Shown: positions 46,501-55,111 of the stretch, piece after piece
How the letters are laid out: every line of letters starts with the position of its first letter
How positions within the stretch are numbered: the first letter of the stretch is position 1
Assembly: GCA_963790045.1 (NCBI GenBank)
Contig: CAWBMS010000015.1
Span: forward strand, 62,001-126,000
Source of the DNA: DATKMP01 sp963790045
GTDB taxonomy: Bacteria; Bacteroidota; Ignavibacteria; UBA10030
Direction: 5' to 3'
Length of the DNA stretch: 64,000 bases
Notes under the pieces: model-generated
Told to the model about the DNA's origin: nothing
The model's database searches: none
What the model saw: only the letters and a program-made list of their open reading frames with translations
Program-made: the position numbers and the translations under genes

Positions 46501-46724
46501 CAATGGTCTTTGGCATGCTGCCGTTGGCACTTTCTACAGGTGCTTCGTCGGAAAGTAAGAACGGTTTAGCGTGGGTCATCATTGGCGGTTTAACGAGTTC
46601 TCTCCTATTAACGCTTATTCTTGTGCCTTCGGTTTATATGAGTATGGAAAATGTCAAGGAAAAAGTTCGCCTAAAGTTCTTAAAGAAAAAACCGGATGCC
46701 GAACCTGCAGCGGTAAGCGAGTAA
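43591..46724 (+). CDS. RND efflux transporter permease (frame broken twice)
   Basis: Proton-driven pump of about 1044 residues. 'YELIPKIDVPVVMVTTSYPGASADEVE' is represented at the N-terminus ('IPKIDVPVVMVTTSYPG'); the TM4 motif 'LVIGILVDDSIVVLENIYRH' carries the Asp-Asp pair; 'GTEFMPNSDRGEFTIQLEG' opens the second half; 'LIGMIMLMGLVAKNAILLVDF' and 'RLRPILMTTVAMVFGMLPLA' end it. One extra base at 44746-44750 and one extra T at 45017-45020 split the gene; removal gives 'SLNLMTLMALSLVIG' and 'MSLFVSFTVTPLLASRF'. It is the last gene of the operon, closed by a strong terminator. Confidence 0.9.
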
Positions 46725-46741
46725 TGATGGGTTTGCATACA

Positions 46742-46771
46742 AAAGAGCCAGTTCGAAAGAACTGGCTCTTT
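46742..46771 (+). terminator. Terminator hairpin after the second efflux operon
   Basis: AAAGAGCCAGTTC at 46742-46754 pairs perfectly with GAACTGGCTCTTT at 46759-46771 around a GAAA tetraloop. The T-tract is short (TTTGT). The stem is symmetric and may also act on the minus strand. Confidence 0.8.
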
Positions 46772-46779
46772 GTAGAGGT

Positions 46780-46944
46780 ATCAACGTTAAGGTAGGTTAC
46801 TTCTACCACTCGGTCGCGGCGACCGCCGGTTACGCGTGCGCCGAATCCTTCGGCACCGGGGAATGCAGCGGTTTACACCACTTATAACGAGGGTACAATT
46901 GCCAAAACCATTGTAAATAAAACACAATGTAAAAAAGAAGTCAC
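46780..46944 (-). pseudogene. Pectate-lyase N-terminal relic
   Basis: On the minus strand a GTG at 46944 opens a signal-peptide-like 'LHCVLFTMVLAIVPSL', then two stops, then 'TAAFPGAEGFGARVTGGR' and 'RVVEVTYLNVDT'. 'AFPGAEGFG' with 'GGRGGRV-VTNLN' is the diagnostic start of mature pectate lyases and related polysaccharide lyases; here it is GGRRDRV. Similarity ends at 46780, just before the efflux terminator. Only about 55 codons remain, so this is a decayed fragment. Local GC is higher than in the surroundings. Confidence 0.6.
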
Positions 46945-47065
46945 AGTCTTCTCCCCGAAAGAAGTATTTTTAGATATAGAGTACATCCGTACACTGGTTT
47001 GTTGTGCGGTATAAAGGTAACAGATTTTATTGATAAAATCTTCTTATACACAAACCAAAATTATA

Positions 47066-47437
47066 TTACTTTTCTAAATCAATATTTTGAATCGGCAAAT
47101 CCCAGTGCGCAAGAAGAATTTCGAATCGCCGCTGTTCTTCTTTCTGAAATAATTCCTGATCGGGATATAATTGTTTCGCCAGCGCATGTTCGTCGAAACC
47201 GTCATCGATCAATGATACATTCTTCCACACAATCGTTACGCGATAATCCCAGCGACCGTCTTCTGTTGCGTGATAACGCGGTTTTTCCGCCTTCACTTCT
47301 AGAAATCTTCCCATCTCGATTTGTTTTTTCAGAATGGGATAATGATTCTTTTTGAACAGCCGGATGAATTCATCCGCATAACCCCATTTTGTCTTGTAAT
47401 AATATTCTACCACAAACAGTTTTTCGTTCGTCGGCAT
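47066..47437 (-). CDS. Conserved hypothetical protein, dimeric alpha-beta barrel-like
   Basis: About 123 residues from the ATG at 47437 ('MPTNEKLFVVEYYYKTKWG'), which has GAAAGGGG upstream; a longer start at 47470 lacks an RBS. The pattern of 'FVVEYYYKTKWGYADEFIRLF' followed by 'YHATEDGRWDYRVTIVWKN' looks like a NIPSNAP/ABM-type ferredoxin-like fold, as in small Bacteroidota proteins. The function is unknown. It follows the aminotransferase gene by 35 bases. Confidence 0.65.
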   Translation of the reverse strand: MPTNEKLFVVEYYYKTKWGYADEFIRLFKKNHYPILKKQIEMGRFLEVKAEKPRYHATEDGRWDYRVTIVWKNVSLIDDGFDEHALAKQLYPDQELFQKEEQRRFEILLAHWDLPIQNIDLEK

Positions 47438-47472
47438 ATATTTTCCCCTTTCAATAATATTTTGTTGCAAAT

Positions 47473-48675
47473 TTATTTCTTCAATGCTTCTTTTAACACA
47501 TCGCCGATGATATGAATTCCCTTTTCGATTTGATCTTCCGGTGTGTTGGAAAAGGAAACACGAAAATGGCTATTATCGACACCATCGGGATCGAATGTTT
47601 TACCGACGACAAAGACAACTCCCTTTTCGATACTGCGTTTCAGCACCGAAAGTAAATCCACTTGCGGCGGAAGTTTCAGCCACATATAAAAACCGCCGCG
47701 CGGTTCAGTCCATGTAATCTCCTCAGGAACATAACGGCGAATTGCAGAGACCATTGTATCTTTACGGCGTTTATAAATACTTCGCAACGATTCGATGTAC
47801 GTGTAAATTTTTCCGCTGCACACAAACTCATCGGCAAGCACCTGCGTGAAGTTGGGCGAACACGCATCCATCGCTTGCTTGCACAATTCCGCCTTCCGGT
47901 AAATTTCTTCCGGCACCAACATCCAGCCGAGACGAAAACCGGGGCCAAGAATTTTGGAGAACGAGCCGGTGTAACAAATCGTCAATTCATTTTCATACAA
48001 TACCTTGAATGGCACAACACGCTTGCGAGCTTCTTCATCGAAATACAAATCGCCGTATGCATCGTCTTCCACAAGCGGCAAATCATATTTTTTCAACACC
48101 GAAACCACATCTCGCTTGCGCTGTTCGCTGTATAACGTTCCCGCCGGATTGTGAAAGTTCGGCGTGAGATATGCAAACTTCGGCAATACAGATTTTGTTT
48201 CAGCGAAATATTGTTGCAATAAAGAAATAGTTATTCCATCATTATCTAAATCAATGCCATGAAGATTTGCCTGATACGATTTGAATGCAGAAATGGCTCC
48301 GATGAAGCATGGATTTTCCGTCAGCACCGTATCTTCAGGATCGAGAAATACTTTACCAAGAATATTGATCGCCTGCAACGAGCCGGTAGTAATAATGATT
48401 TTATTCGTATCGACCGGCAAGCTCTTCTTCTTCAAAAACTCTTTAAGCGAATCCAACAGCGGCGGATATCCGGGCGTTGGCCCATATTGAAATGCGGTTC
48501 GCTTAATATCTAACGGAAGATTGTTGTATATATCGTCAATTTCTTTTGTGGGAAACAATTCGTTGCCCGGCATACCACCGGCAAAGGAAATAATATCCGG
48601 CCGCGTTGCCAAACTCATTAAATCTCGAATCTCTGATGTTCGTAACGATGAAACTGCTTTTGAATAATGAATCAT
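47473..48675 (-). CDS. PLP-dependent class I/II aminotransferase (LysN/ArAT-like)
   Basis: A 400-residue fold-type I aminotransferase. 'RPDIISFAGGMPGNELFP' at the N-terminus, 'YGPTPGYPPLLDSLKEFL', 'ITTGSLQAINILGKVFLDP', 'TPNFHNPAGTLYS', 'VEDDAYGDLYF', and the PLP lysine in 'YTGSFSKILGPGFRLGWM' are typical of the 2-aminoadipate/aromatic aminotransferase group. Neighbouring phenylacetate-CoA ligase and ACT genes suggest aromatic or branched amino acid use. Confidence 0.87.
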   Translation of the reverse strand: MIHYSKAVSSLRTSEIRDLMSLATRPDIISFAGGMPGNELFPTKEIDDIYNNLPLDIKRTAFQYGPTPGYPPLLDSLKEFLKKKSLPVDTNKIIITTGSLQAINILGKVFLDPEDTVLTENPCFIGAISAFKSYQANLHGIDLDNDGITISLLQQYFAETKSVLPKFAYLTPNFHNPAGTLYSEQRKRDVVSVLKKYDLPLVEDDAYGDLYFDEEARKRVVPFKVLYENELTICYTGSFSKILGPGFRLGWMLVPEEIYRKAELCKQAMDACSPNFTQVLADEFVCSGKIYTYIESLRSIYKRRKDTMVSAIRRYVPEEITWTEPRGGFYMWLKLPPQVDLLSVLKRSIEKGVVFVVGKTFDPDGVDNSHFRVSFSNTPEDQIEKGIHIIGDVLKEALKK

Positions 48676-48720
48676 GTTCTTTCTTTTTATCCAATACTAT
48701 CTATTAAGATTTTCCTTCGA

Positions 48721-49146
48721 TTAGACTTCATAAATTTCGCTCGCGCTCAGCAATCCCATTTTATGCTTTTGCAGTACTTCGATTGCCTGCTGCGGCGTGT
48801 CGGTGCGAATAATAACTGTGGCGCGATCACCCAATGCGAATGCATACATGTATTCGATACTAATTTCTGCTGCGGATAAAATCTGCAACGCGCGGTGCAA
48901 GCCGCCGGATTGATGCGGCACCACAAGTGCAATCACATCCGTCACGTGAACGGAAAATCCTTTCTCTTTCAACAATGTGAACGCTTCATCCGGTTTTGAC
49001 ACGATCAATCGCAGGACACCGAATTCGGCGGTATCGGCAATACTGAAGGCAGAGATATTAATTGCTGCATCGGCAAGCGCGCCGGTTACATCCGTTAATC
49101 TGCCGGATTTATTTTCTAAGAACACGGAAAGTTGTTTGATAATCAT
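48721..49146 (-). CDS. Tandem ACT-domain amino-acid-binding protein
   Basis: A 141-residue protein made of two ACT domains: residues 3-70 ('QLSVFLENKSGRLTDVTGALADAAINISAF') and about 73-140 ('LVVPHQSGGLHRALQILSAAEISIEYMYAF'). Both carry the Gly-containing loop that binds amino acids. It starts 8 bases after the arylacetate-CoA ligase stop, a pairing seen often in archaea and bacteria, where it is assumed to regulate that pathway. Confidence 0.85.
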   Translation of the reverse strand: MIIKQLSVFLENKSGRLTDVTGALADAAINISAFSIADTAEFGVLRLIVSKPDEAFTLLKEKGFSVHVTDVIALVVPHQSGGLHRALQILSAAEISIEYMYAFALGDRATVIIRTDTPQQAIEVLQKHKMGLLSASEIYEV

Positions 49147-49154
49147 ACGTGCAC

Positions 49155-50456
49155 CTATTGTAATTTTCGTTTATCGATCACGCGCTTGGCCTTGCCTTCG
49201 CTGCGTTCGATGGTTTTCGGTTCGACCAATTTGATGTTTGCATTAATGCCCAGCACGGATTCTATGTTGTGCTGAATTTTTTTCTTCAATCCTTCTAACT
49301 TTTTAATTTCATCGGAGAAAAATTGCTCATCCACTTCCACCCACACTTCCAGCACATCCAAATTATTCACACGATCGACAATAAGCAGATAATGCGGCTT
49401 CGTCTCGCGCATTTCTAACAGCACTGCTTCGATCTGTGATGGAAATACATTCACACCGCGAATGATCAGCATATCATCCGAACGGCCCAAACATTTTTTC
49501 ATCCGCACGACGGTACGGCCGCACGTACATTTTTCTGCATTTAATATCGTGAGATCGCGCGTGCGATACCGAAGCAGCGGCAGCGCTTCTTTCGTTACAC
49601 ATGTGAATACTAATTCGCCTAACTGTCCGTACGGCAGCACTTCCAAGGTATTCGGATCGATGATCTCAGGAATGAAATGATCTTCGGCAATATGCGCACC
49701 ACATTGATGCTCGCATTCAGACGCAACACCGGGGCCGATAATTTCGCTCAATCCATAAATATCGAAAGCTTTGATGTGCAATTTACTTTCGATTTCACGG
49801 CGCATTTCTTCCGTCCACGGCTCCGCGCCGAAAATGCCTGTTTTCAATTTCATCGTTTCCGGTTTAATCCCCGCTTCTGCCATCGCTTCGGCAAGGAATA
49901 AAGAGTACGACGGTGTGCACGCAAGAACGGTAGAACCGAGATCATGCATCAACTGCAATTGCCGCTGCGTATTGCCACCGGACATCGGAATAACTGCGGC
50001 GCCGATTTTTTCTGCACCGTAATGGATTCCAAGCCCACCCGTGAACAAACCGTACCCATAAGAAATTTGCAACACATCGTTTTTGCCTGCGCCCGCAGCC
50101 GTCAACGCACGTGCAACAACTTCCGACCACACGCCGAGGTCTCTGCGCGTATAACCGACAACCGTCGGCTTGCCCGTCGTTCCGCTGGAAGCATGCACGC
50201 GTACCACTTCCGAAGCCGGAACTGCAAATAATCCGTACGGGTAATTGTCGCGCAAATCCTGTTTCAGTGTGAACGGCAATTGCTTAAGTTGTTCCACACT
50301 TTTAATATCGCCCGGTTCGATGCCGCGCTTTTGAAATTCCTGACGATAAAACGGTACGTTGTAATACAATCGCTCCACCATCGTTGATAATCGTTCGCTT
50401 TGCAGTTTTATCAACCGTTCGCGGTCCATACATTCGATATATTCATTCCAGATCAT
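49155..50456 (-). CDS. paaK: Phenylacetate-CoA ligase (AMP-forming)
   Basis: A 433-residue adenylate-forming enzyme activating phenylacetate or related aryl acids with CoA. 'VRVHASSGTTGKPTVVGYT' is the AMP-binding P-loop, 'QISYGYGLFTGGLGIHYGAE', 'FDIYGLSEIIGPGVASEC', 'YRTRDLTILN' and 'CTCGRTVVRMKKCLGRSDDMLIIRGVNVFPSQIE' (in parts: 'LGRSDDMLIIRGVNVFPSQ') are diagnostic. With the ACT protein and an aminotransferase downstream, it may act in arylacetate assembly or breakdown from aromatic amino acids. No paaABCDE oxygenase is present. Confidence 0.92.
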   Translation of the reverse strand: MIWNEYIECMDRERLIKLQSERLSTMVERLYYNVPFYRQEFQKRGIEPGDIKSVEQLKQLPFTLKQDLRDNYPYGLFAVPASEVVRVHASSGTTGKPTVVGYTRRDLGVWSEVVARALTAAGAGKNDVLQISYGYGLFTGGLGIHYGAEKIGAAVIPMSGGNTQRQLQLMHDLGSTVLACTPSYSLFLAEAMAEAGIKPETMKLKTGIFGAEPWTEEMRREIESKLHIKAFDIYGLSEIIGPGVASECEHQCGAHIAEDHFIPEIIDPNTLEVLPYGQLGELVFTCVTKEALPLLRYRTRDLTILNAEKCTCGRTVVRMKKCLGRSDDMLIIRGVNVFPSQIEAVLLEMRETKPHYLLIVDRVNNLDVLEVWVEVDEQFFSDEIKKLEGLKKKIQHNIESVLGINANIKLVEPKTIERSEGKAKRVIDKRKLQ

Positions 50457-50658
50457 ACTCGTTGCTTTTCTATGTTATGAAGATTCACATTCGTAAAGAT
50501 AAGACATCTATTATATAATAAGAAAAATATTCGAAAAGATTCATAAAATAATTTAGCGGAGTAAAGAGAAGCATTTTCTACCATTACCATGGGTTGGTGA
50601 AAATACTGACAGAAGTAAAATCAAAACAATGATACTTCCATAGATTCGATGAAAATAT

Positions 50659-52218
50659 TTATTCTATTCCTTTTATTGCTGCGGGAAGATATTTGATAAG
50701 GTCTGAAGCAATGATGCTCCGCTCGCCGAGTTTTGCGGCAGCAAGATCGCCAGAACACCCGTGAAGAAAAACTCCGATGTATGCTGCTTGCACTTGCGCC
50801 ATGCCCTGTGCCCACAAACCAGCAATAATCCCCGAAAGTACATCACCGGAACCCGCTGTTGCCATACCGGGATTCCCTGTGGAATTTAAAAATGCTTCGC
50901 TGCTTTGTGCCACAGTAACTGTCGGTACGCCTTTTAGCACCACGGTCTTTTTGATTTTCTTTGCAAGATTCCGTGCAGCATCGATTCGGTGAACTTCGAT
51001 TTCTTTTGAATCGATTTTGGCAAGACGGGAAAACTCTCCGACGTGCGGCGTGAGAATAATTTTTGCTTCTGACGCACGAAGAATCGCTGTGGTGCATGCA
51101 TTCAAACCATCGGCATCGAGCAAAAGTTTGCCACGATAAGATGAAACAATTTTGACGATAAGTTTTTGAGTTTCAGGATGCTGCGAAAGTCCCGGGCCAA
51201 CGACAACCACATCTGCCCACGAAAGTTTTTCTTTGACGGCGTTCCACGCTGCAAGTCCCACAGTTCCCTGTTCTGTGGAAGTCAGCGGATGCACCATCAC
51301 TTCCGTTAACTTTCCGGCAAGAATTGGATATATGGATTCCGGTGTCCCAAGCACCACGACTCCTGCACCGCTTCGCATTGCCGCCATACACGTGAGCGCC
51401 GCCGCGCCTGTCATTCCTTTTGATCCGGCAAGCACGAATATTTTTCCAACGCTGGATTTATGCGCATGCACCGAACGTTGTGGCAGCGCAGAACGAACAT
51501 CGTTCGAATCCACAAGAAATGTTTTGAATCGCTTATGATAACCGACAGAATTGGGAATGCCAATATCGGCAAGATGAATTTCGCCGCTTAATTCTTTTCC
51601 GGCATTGCATAACAATCCAGTTTTGAGCGCGGCAAATGTTACCGTATGCGCCGCCTTGATCGCGTGAGCTTCTGCAACGCCGGTAGTTCCATTTATACCG
51701 GAAGGAATATCGACCGCAACGACAGGAATGTTTTGTTTGTTGATCCAGCGAAGAACATCGTGGGCAGGGTTTCGCACTGCGCCGGAAAATCCCGTACCGA
51801 ATATTGCATCGACAATAATTTCCGGTTGAGCAATAGAGTTGAGTAATTTTTTAGAATATGGTTTTATCTGGACAAGATTCTTATTCTGTTCGGCAAGAGC
51901 AGCAAGCGATTGGTAATTGATCGCGGCATCACCTTTTAATTCTGTTGAAGAGGCAAGAAGCACAACGGTTATGAGTGAACCGCTTTCAACAAGCAATCGC
52001 GCAATAACAAATCCATCGCCGCCGTTGTTGCCTTTGCCGCAGACGATCAAAATACGTTTTTCATAAAGCGGCGCATAATATTGTTGAAGATGTTCCACAA
52101 CACTTTGCCCCGCATTTTCCATCAATTGAATACCGGAAATATCATGCTTCGTAATGGTGGTTTCATCACACCATCGCATTTCTTCCGCTGTCAAGACACG
52201 CTGCATAAACGCTTTCAC
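50659..52218 (-). CDS. nnr: Bifunctional NAD(P)H-hydrate epimerase / ADP-dependent dehydratase
   Basis: A 519-residue fusion repairing NAD(P)HX. The N-terminal epimerase (YjeF_N) has 'LMENAGQSVVEHL', 'VCGKGNNGGDGFVIARLL' and 'VDAIFGTGFSGAVR'. The C-terminal ribokinase-fold dehydratase has 'FVLAGSKGMTGAAAL', 'VVVGPGLSQHPET', 'LTPHVGEFSRL' and the catalytic Asp in 'ATAGSGDVLSGIIAGL'. It starts 3 bases after nuoN, the last gene of the complex I run, linking NADH repair to NADH oxidation. Confidence 0.94.
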   Translation of the reverse strand: MKAFMQRVLTAEEMRWCDETTITKHDISGIQLMENAGQSVVEHLQQYYAPLYEKRILIVCGKGNNGGDGFVIARLLVESGSLITVVLLASSTELKGDAAINYQSLAALAEQNKNLVQIKPYSKKLLNSIAQPEIIVDAIFGTGFSGAVRNPAHDVLRWINKQNIPVVAVDIPSGINGTTGVAEAHAIKAAHTVTFAALKTGLLCNAGKELSGEIHLADIGIPNSVGYHKRFKTFLVDSNDVRSALPQRSVHAHKSSVGKIFVLAGSKGMTGAAALTCMAAMRSGAGVVVLGTPESIYPILAGKLTEVMVHPLTSTEQGTVGLAAWNAVKEKLSWADVVVVGPGLSQHPETQKLIVKIVSSYRGKLLLDADGLNACTTAILRASEAKIILTPHVGEFSRLAKIDSKEIEVHRIDAARNLAKKIKKTVVLKGVPTVTVAQSSEAFLNSTGNPGMATAGSGDVLSGIIAGLWAQGMAQVQAAYIGVFLHGCSGDLAAAKLGERSIIASDLIKYLPAAIKGIE

Positions 52219-52221
52219 CTT

Positions 52222-53646
52222 TTAGAGAAACTGCTGTGCAATCTGCACCAGAACGGACGGGAATAATCCAAGCAGTAAAACAAAGACGGCACACAACACA
52301 ATGACAACGATTGTTGCTATGGTTGGTTTCACGGAAATGTCGGCATCGCCGTCCCGGAAATACATCAACACAACGATCCGCAAATAATAATATGCCGAGA
52401 CAACGCTTGTCAGTACGCCGATAATTGCAAGCCATGTCATATTCGCTTTGACGGCGGCGAAAAAGACATAATACTTTCCAAAAAATCCTGCGAACGGCGG
52501 CACACCGGCGAGCGCAAACATAAACACCGCCATCAATGCGGCAAGTAACGGCTGGCGTTTGCTCAGCCCAACATAATCATCTAATAATAAATTTTTATCG
52601 CCTTTACCTTCCATAACGCTGACAATCGCAAAGGCACCGAGATTCATAAACGTATAAGCGGCAAGATAAAACATGACGCCGATTTGTCCATCAATGCTTG
52701 CGGCAGCAATGCCGGAAAGCATATACCCTGCGTGCGCGATACTGGAATAGGCCAACATCCGTTTAATGTTGGATTGTGAAATTGCAATAACATTGCCGAG
52801 AACCATCGAAGCAGCTGCAATAAAAGCTATTGCCTGATTGATTCCTGTGCCCATAAAATCAAACACACGAATAAAGACTGTCACGAACGCTGCGAACGCC
52901 GCCGCCTTCGCGCCCGTGGACATAAATGCTGTGGCCGGTGTCGGCGCGCCTTCGTAAACATCCGGTGCCCACATGTGGAACGGCACAGCGGCAGTTTTAA
53001 ATGCAAGCCCGATCAACAGAAGTCCTGCTCCGGCAAGGAAAAACAGTTGTGAAGAAATATTATGGAATGAATTTTTAATGATGGTAAGATTCGTTGTTCC
53101 GCTTGCACCGTATAAGAGTGTGATTCCGTACAACAAAAATCCTGTGGAGAACGCGCCGAGTAAAAAATACTTCAGCGCAGCTTCGTTGGATTTCTCTTTG
53201 ATGCGGATGAATCCGGCAAGCACATACAAACAGACGGACATCAATTCGATGCCGAGAAAAAGCACGATCAAATCGTTCGCCGATGCGATCAACATCATAC
53301 CGATGGTGGCAAAGATTAAAAGAATGTAAAACTCACCACGGCGATAATTCAGCTTGGTAAAATAATCGCGCGAGATGATGGTTGTAGCAAACGCCGAAAT
53401 AAGAAACAGCAATCCAAAATAATTTGCATAGCCGCCGTAGCGAATCATGCCGCTAAAACTTTCGCCTTCCGTTTGTAAATTCAAGGAGGCAAAGATTCCT
53501 GAGATGACAAGGCCAACAAGCGTCAGCACATATACCGCGCTTCCCCTTCCTTTATATGTCGCTTCAACGACAATCTGAAGAAGCACGGTGGCAATCAACG
53601 CCATCATCGGCGCATTCATCAAAATATTAGCGATAGTTTCATCCAT
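52222..53646 (-). CDS. nuoN: NADH-quinone oxidoreductase subunit N
   Basis: A 474-residue Mrp-antiporter-like membrane subunit of complex I with about 14 transmembrane segments. 'LFLGIELMSVCLYVLAGF' carries the TM5 glutamate, 'LFFLAGAGLLLIGLAFKTAAVPFHMWAPDVYEGAPTPATAF' (in parts: 'GLAFKTAAVPFHMWAPDVY') carries TM7 lysine and the broken-helix Pro, and 'MLAYSSIAHAGYML' is the subunit N motif. It is separated from nuoM by the antiporter gene. Confidence 0.95.
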   Translation of the reverse strand: MDETIANILMNAPMMALIATVLLQIVVEATYKGRGSAVYVLTLVGLVISGIFASLNLQTEGESFSGMIRYGGYANYFGLLFLISAFATTIISRDYFTKLNYRRGEFYILLIFATIGMMLIASANDLIVLFLGIELMSVCLYVLAGFIRIKEKSNEAALKYFLLGAFSTGFLLYGITLLYGASGTTNLTIIKNSFHNISSQLFFLAGAGLLLIGLAFKTAAVPFHMWAPDVYEGAPTPATAFMSTGAKAAAFAAFVTVFIRVFDFMGTGINQAIAFIAAASMVLGNVIAISQSNIKRMLAYSSIAHAGYMLSGIAAASIDGQIGVMFYLAAYTFMNLGAFAIVSVMEGKGDKNLLLDDYVGLSKRQPLLAALMAVFMFALAGVPPFAGFFGKYYVFFAAVKANMTWLAIIGVLTSVVSAYYYLRIVVLMYFRDGDADISVKPTIATIVVIVLCAVFVLLLGLFPSVLVQIAQQFL

Positions 53647-53659
53647 GCAGTTCTATCAG

Positions 53660-55096
53660 TTATCGAAAAAAGAAAAACCAGACAACAGCAAATATTGGCA
53701 TCAGAATCGGCAGCGAATATTGAAAGATATATCCGAAGAAACTCGGGGATTTTACTTTTGATTGCTCGGCAATCGATTTAACCATAAAGTTCGGGCCATT
53801 GCCAATGTAGGTACTCGCACCGAAGAAAACCGAACCAAGCGAAATCGCTTGCACATACTTCCATGTTTCTGCCGTAATGGAAAATGCACCGGGCTGTAAA
53901 GGATTCGGCAAACCGCTTGCAGCAGGCGTTGTCAATCCTAAAAGTAAATTCATGTGATGGATATTATCGACATTCGCGCCATGCAGACCGAATGCAGCGG
54001 TCAGAAAATTCAAATATGTCGGCGCATTATCCAAGAAGCTCGAAAGAATTCCCGATCCCCAAAAATATTGTCCCGGTGAAACGATGCCAAGCTGAGCAGC
54101 ATTCAGCTCCAACCAATCAAGCGCAGGAATCATTGTGGCGAATATCCCCGCAAACAAAATAGCTACTTCTTTAATGGGAATAAAATTGAAATCGTTCTTT
54201 TCATGTGCTTCGGGTTTGGTCGTGAAATAGGAAGCCAGTGCAGCGCCCCACATAATAATTTCACGCAGCAGCAACGGTGCAGGCGATTCAATAAAAACAG
54301 CGCCGATAATGATGATCAGAAAAATAATATTGTGAAGCCCATGCACTTCCGGCTCATCCAATTCAGCGGCTTCACGCTGGACCGCTTTCGATTCTTTGTG
54401 AAAATTGTATGAATCGATAATATAGAAAACTAACAGCACCAATCCGACCGTCAACGCCCAGATGTGGGCAACACGGTTTGTAATCCAGAAGAATGGAATG
54501 CCTTTGAGAAATCCAAGAAACAATGGCGGATCGCCAATAGGCGTCAAGGCACCGCCGATATTGCTGACGAGGAAAATAAAAAAGACAACGTGATACGGTT
54601 TAATGCGATAACGATTCAACCGCAAAAACGGACGAATCATCAATATCGAAGCGCCGGTTGTACCAAGCACATTGGCAAGGATTGCGCCCGTCGTTAGCAA
54701 TGCAATATTTCCAATAGGCGTTGCTTTGCCGCGAATCTTCACATGGATTCCGCCAGTGACAACAAACAACGAACCGATGAGCGAAATAAAACTAAGATAT
54801 TCATACGACGTTGCGAACAATCGCGGAATATTGTGAAGCCCGAAGATATAATACATCGCAACAATAATGCCAAGCCCGTATGAAACATGATGAAAATGGT
54901 GTTCCCACCATTGTTTATTAACGAACGGCAGTATGGCCATGGATACCAGCAAAAGAACGAATGGTGTCATGAACCATGGATTGACGGGCAGAATTGTAAC
55001 GGCATTCAGCACAAATCCAAACACGTTATAGACAATTAACAAAACGACAGAAAGAACAGCGAAGCTCGTTAGATATTTTTTTTTCTGATGTGTCAT
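53660..55096 (-). CDS. NhaD-type sodium:proton antiporter
   Basis: A 478-residue integral membrane protein of the ion transporter (ArsB/NhaD) superfamily with about 12 membrane segments. Notable are 'LLTTGAILANVLGTTGASILMIRP' and 'LVSNIGGALTPIGDPPLFLGFL' in the first half, and 'IFATMIPALDWL', 'GSGILSSFLDNAPTYLNFL' and 'GSVFFGASTYIGNGPNFMVKS' in the second; these pseudo-symmetric loops form the ion path. It lies between nuoM (15 bases upstream) and nuoN (13 bases downstream) and is clearly in their operon, which suggests coupling of sodium and proton circuits. Confidence 0.9.
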   Translation of the reverse strand: MTHQKKKYLTSFAVLSVVLLIVYNVFGFVLNAVTILPVNPWFMTPFVLLLVSMAILPFVNKQWWEHHFHHVSYGLGIIVAMYYIFGLHNIPRLFATSYEYLSFISLIGSLFVVTGGIHVKIRGKATPIGNIALLTTGAILANVLGTTGASILMIRPFLRLNRYRIKPYHVVFFIFLVSNIGGALTPIGDPPLFLGFLKGIPFFWITNRVAHIWALTVGLVLLVFYIIDSYNFHKESKAVQREAAELDEPEVHGLHNIIFLIIIIGAVFIESPAPLLLREIIMWGAALASYFTTKPEAHEKNDFNFIPIKEVAILFAGIFATMIPALDWLELNAAQLGIVSPGQYFWGSGILSSFLDNAPTYLNFLTAAFGLHGANVDNIHHMNLLLGLTTPAASGLPNPLQPGAFSITAETWKYVQAISLGSVFFGASTYIGNGPNFMVKSIAEQSKVKSPSFFGYIFQYSLPILMPIFAVVWFFFFR

Positions 55097-55111
55097 GAAT
55101 TTAATTCTACG

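Noticed and set aside
46800..46990. Plus-strand coding remnant after the efflux operon
   Set aside because: The plus-strand readings are only the complement of the pectate-lyase motif, which is far more specific on the minus strand.
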